A stretch of 64,000 bases of DNA from a virus, in IMG/VR virus record IMGVR_UViG_3300049629_001734, positions 1 to 64,000 of that record; one strand, written 5' to 3'. The translations under genes and the position numbers were made by a program. This document shows, piece by piece, positions 61,288 through 64,000 of this stretch (position 1 is the stretch's first letter; each line of letters begins with the position of its first letter). The notes under the pieces are model-generated. The model was not told the origin of the DNA. It did not search any database and worked only from the letters and a program-made list of their open reading frames with translations.

Positions 61288-62898
61288 ATGAATAATAATC
61301 AATTAGATCATTACGAACAACCAGATGTTGAATTAAAAGATTTTTCAACAAATCAACAAAAACACAAAATCATCTTTACACCTAGATCTTTACAAGATAT
61401 GGTGAAAGGTTCAGGATTTACATTTAATCAATCTATAGCAGAATTTATCGATAATTCTTTAGATGCTGGCTCTACAAAAATAGAAATAAGTGCTAGGCGT
61501 CAAAAAAATGATTATTTTTCTATAGAAATAAAAGATAATGGAAGTGGTATGTCTGATGATATACTAGAAAAATTTACACAAATAGGTTATGGAAACCCGG
61601 AAAATTACTCTACTACACAAATTTCTAATTATGGTTTAGGTGCGAAATTTGCTATAATCAACATTTGTAAAGAAGGCCCGGTCGTTATTGAAAGTGTATC
61701 TAATGGAAATAAAATAAAATTGAATTTTTATACAGATATACAAGAACCTTATGTTTCAATTGAAAAAAAGGAAATTACTAACGAGGCTAATTATACAAAA
61801 TTATACATACCTAATCTTGAGGTTAATGGTGCTAAAATTTCTAAAAATCAACTTGATTCTCTAAAAAAATTTATAGGCGCCACCTATTTTCCACACATAG
61901 AACGCGGAAATCCTTTGAAAATTGAATTTTCCGTAGATAGAGAAGAACCAGTTAGTATAGATTTCACAGATCCCATTTATAGAAATTTAACAGAAAGGGA
62001 CGGAGTAGAGAAAAATGATGAACAATGTATGATAGATGGATACCTAATCTCAGTAAGAGGAAGGTGGTTCAATAAAATGCTATTTTCTACAGATAATTTC
62101 AATTTACACGACAGTAAACAAGGTGGAACTGGTTTTGCTGCAGCTAGAAGTGGGATTTATTGGAGACTCAACGGAAGATATATCAAAATGGGTGATGGGG
62201 ATTTTATGAGTAGAGATTCTTTTCAACAAAAACTTAATCATTTAAGAATAGAGGTGGATTTAGATAGAGTTTTTATTGAAACTTTTGGTATAGGGTTCAA
62301 TAAATCTAAAATTTCAATTGATCGAAACAATGAAAAATTGAAAGATTTTTTCAATTTAATAAACGATATCATTAAATGGGCTGAGAAAAAATACATAGAT
62401 CAAAATAAACAAAATACCTCACAAGATCCAGAAATTACAGAAGAAAGAGACAATATAAATAGAGATCTTTCTGCTATTAGAAGACAAATAGGTCATGAAA
62501 ATTATAATGAGCTTTTACCAGAACTCTCAAAAGCTAAAGTCTTAACAGAAAAAGAAAAAACCGAGAAAACCAAAAATAGACCTGATGGATTGCAATATAA
62601 AAAATCTAACCTTCAGTTTAGGTATGTCAACAATGGAAAGTTTGATAGAGCTTTTGGTTACGGTAAAGAAAACGGTCAATTGGTCGTAGATCTAAATTTG
62701 GATCATCCATTTGTTGAAAATTATATAAAAGCAGATAGATCGTCGAAAAAAGCTTTTGATATGATGCTTTTATCCTTCATAGAGGGATTACTTGATACTA
62801 GACGTGAATTCAACTCTGATGTAGATTTTGCTAATTGGGAAGATTACATGGTAGACAACTTCAGTCGTAGAATGTCCAGGTACTTTACACACTATTGA
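61288..62898 (+). CDS. MORC/MutL-like GHKL ATPase
   Basis: 536 residues. N-terminal Bergerat ATP-binding fold: SIAEFIDNSLDAGST with E52 and N56, DNGSGM (83-88) and NYGLGAKFA (114-122). A transducer-like domain follows (SVRGRWFNKMLFSTDNFNLH), then a helical region (NINRDLSAIRRQIGHENYNE) and a C-terminal domain. ATP-driven dimerisation around DNA is the rule for MutL and MORC proteins. Prokaryotic MORC-like GHKL proteins are known in restriction-modification gene clusters. Here it follows the nuclease-methyltransferase gene, which supports a joint job. I see no Hsp90 or histidine-kinase partner domain. Confidence 0.85.
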   Translation: MNNNQLDHYEQPDVELKDFSTNQQKHKIIFTPRSLQDMVKGSGFTFNQSIAEFIDNSLDAGSTKIEISARRQKNDYFSIEIKDNGSGMSDDILEKFTQIGYGNPENYSTTQISNYGLGAKFAIINICKEGPVVIESVSNGNKIKLNFYTDIQEPYVSIEKKEITNEANYTKLYIPNLEVNGAKISKNQLDSLKKFIGATYFPHIERGNPLKIEFSVDREEPVSIDFTDPIYRNLTERDGVEKNDEQCMIDGYLISVRGRWFNKMLFSTDNFNLHDSKQGGTGFAAARSGIYWRLNGRYIKMGDGDFMSRDSFQQKLNHLRIEVDLDRVFIETFGIGFNKSKISIDRNNEKLKDFFNLINDIIKWAEKKYIDQNKQNTSQDPEITEERDNINRDLSAIRRQIGHENYNELLPELSKAKVLTEKEKTEKTKNRPDGLQYKKSNLQFRYVNNGKFDRAFGYGKENGQLVVDLNLDHPFVENYIKADRSSKKAFDMMLLSFIEGLLDTRREFNSDVDFANWEDYMVDNFSRRMSRYFTHY

Positions 62899-63060
62899 AA
62901 GAACTTAAATTTTTCAATTTTTATTCCACTTTTTTTATTTTTATTCGTATTATTGTCTAATAAAATACAAAGAACTCTATCTGATAACGAATCAATATGT
63001 CCATTCAAAGTATTTTTACAAAAAACTCGTGCTGGACGAAGAAAAAAATAATTTATTAAA

Positions 63061-63705
63061 ATGATAAGAACTTTTCATCAATTTATTCGACAAACATGTT
63101 GGAAATCAGATGACAAATATGCTATAATAGGAACAATTCATCCACATAGAGTAGATGATTTTGATCTGAACTTTTTTTATGGAAATAAGGGTTTTCTCTG
63201 GAGCATACTCGGACAAGCTTTTCCAAATCTAGATTTTACAACCGTAGAATCTATAAAAAGAATACTATCGAGAAATCGTATTTGGATTACAGATATGATT
63301 GAAGAATGTAGTAGGCCACATGAGAGAGAAACCAGAGATAGTCATCTATATGATTTGAAATTGAATACTAAACTTATAGAAGAAGGTCTTCGGGGATCAC
63401 AAATTGATACTATATTTCTAACTTCAAGATTTGAAAGGAATAACGCTGCTGAATTGTTTATAAGAGCTTTTGGTTTAGATCTTTTATCATGGAACGAAGA
63501 ATTATCACAGTTCATTATACCTTCTTCTAAATTTGGTAGAGAAATCAGAGCAGTAGTTCTCTTCTCACCGTCTGGTCGTGCGAATCTTGGTATTTCTAGA
63601 TCAAAATCATATCTAGCCAGTAAAGATAGATACGGTCAAGAAAAGAATCCAGTGGCTTTATTCAAGATTGATTTTTATAGAGATAAATTCGCATTCTTAG
63701 TATAA
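63061..63705 (+). CDS. Uracil-DNA-glycosylase-superfamily-like protein with N-terminal tag
   Basis: 214 residues. Starts MIRTFHQFIRQTCW, close to the shared tag but without a clear cleavage Glu. The next part has AIIGTIHPHRVDDFDLNFFY and YGNKGFLWSILGQAFP, the pattern of a mug/UDG-like fold with its FYGN-x-x-N/G-x-F/L-W motif. RNRIWITDMIEEC and TIFLTSRFERNNAAELF follow. Members remove damaged or deaminated bases or, when catalytic residues are lost, only bind DNA. The usual catalytic G-x-D-P-G motif is not obvious, so activity is uncertain. About 160 bp of gene-free AT-rich sequence precede it. Confidence 0.55.
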   Translation: MIRTFHQFIRQTCWKSDDKYAIIGTIHPHRVDDFDLNFFYGNKGFLWSILGQAFPNLDFTTVESIKRILSRNRIWITDMIEECSRPHERETRDSHLYDLKLNTKLIEEGLRGSQIDTIFLTSRFERNNAAELFIRAFGLDLLSWNEELSQFIIPSSKFGREIRAVVLFSPSGRANLGISRSKSYLASKDRYGQEKNPVALFKIDFYRDKFAFLV

Positions 63706-63726
63706 ATATTTTTATATATACCCAAG

Positions 63727-64000
63727 ATGACAAACAACTTTAGAGTCTTAAAATGGAAAGATCATTCGCAAAGTATCGATCTAGCTCAAGATTTTCTAGA
63801 AAATATCAAATCTTCTCTATTTGAGGCGAAAACCGAAAACGATGAAAATGAAATAAAAAAGTTTCTCGAAAAAGTTAAAGCGGACCTTTCTCTAAACTTT
63901 GCCTTTGCCTCTACTTTTGGAACCGGTGTTGGATTTGCTCTACCTATTGTTAAAGATCTTATAGAAAATGGGAATCTTCAAATCGAAGCTTCTTCAGAAA
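63727..64000 (+). CDS. Truncated gene with membrane-like segment (3' end off the window)
   Basis: The first 91 codons start MTNNFRVLKWKDHSQSIDLA and include a helical charged part (ENEIKKFLEKVKADLSLNFA) and a possible membrane segment (FAFASTFGTGVGFALPIV). TATATATAC lies a few bp before the ATG. Nothing more can be said without the rest. Confidence 0.55.
   Translation, partial: MTNNFRVLKWKDHSQSIDLAQDFLENIKSSLFEAKTENDENEIKKFLEKVKADLSLNFAFASTFGTGVGFALPIVKDLIENGNLQIEASSE

Noticed and set aside
62899-63060. A possible small RNA or tRNA in the AT-rich gap before the UDG-like gene
   Set aside because: I found no cloverleaf, stable stem or terminator in these ~160 bp.

Overview
The window is part of a large, AT-rich genome of a T4-like contractile-tailed phage (myovirus). 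Three kinds of evidence point to a Bacteroidetes/Flavobacteriia host. Secreted proteins have signal peptides ending in A-Q or G-Q, one protein ends in a type IX secretion (T9SS) sorting domain, and a captured ClpS adaptor has the Bacteroidetes-type sequence. Genes lie end to end; the longest gene-free stretch is about 205 bp, so there is no gap over 300 bp. I saw no rRNA, tRNA, CRISPR array or insertion sequence. Shine-Dalgarno sites are essentially absent; instead many starts follow an A-rich leader and a TATATA-type box.

Layout. 1-9.6 kb (minus strand): major capsid protein (left end cut off), a prohead protease fused to a repeat-rich scaffold-like region, a homing-endonuclease-like gene, a giant tail sheath and a GH19 endolysin. 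9.6-17.7 kb (mostly minus): a set of exported proteins including a T9SS cargo protein, a CsgG-like lipoprotein, an outer-membrane barrel-like protein and a PA14 protein, five of them in one tight operon headed by a holin-like gene. 17.8-23.7 kb: uncharacterised proteins, a HAD-like protein, a GNAT-like protein and a small-terminase candidate. 23.7-34.1 kb: large terminase, ClpS, a spanin-like pair, an isochorismatase-like enzyme, gp25-like baseplate protein, gp44-like clamp loader, a gp55-like late sigma factor and several structural or unknown proteins. 34.1-47.3 kb: a tail/adhesin region with an 1918-residue tail protein and four proteins on Thr/Pro-rich stalks. 47.3-55.1 kb: nucleotidyltransferase, three related tagged proteins (one with ankyrin repeats), a NodU-type carbamoyltransferase and an unknown protein. 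55.1-58.5 kb: the N-terminal half of a split family B DNA polymerase, an Fe-S DinG/XPD-like helicase and a small tagged protein. 58.7-64 kb: a nuclease-methyltransferase fusion followed by a MORC/MutL-like GHKL ATPase, a uracil-glycosylase-like protein and a truncated last gene.

How the parts work together. Capsid, protease/scaffold, sheath, gp25, terminase, clamp loader, polymerase and late sigma form a T4-type core. The gp55-like sigma fits the recurrent TATATA boxes, which resemble the T4 late promoter TATAAATA. About nine unrelated proteins begin with a short peptide of the form M-x-I/F-x-x-F-x-x-F-I-x-E, like the T4 capsid-targeting sequence; I infer a set of internal, co-injected proteins processed by the phage protease. 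The two most system-like regions are the export operon at 11.7-17.7 kb and the nuclease-methyltransferase plus GHKL pair at 58.7-62.9 kb.
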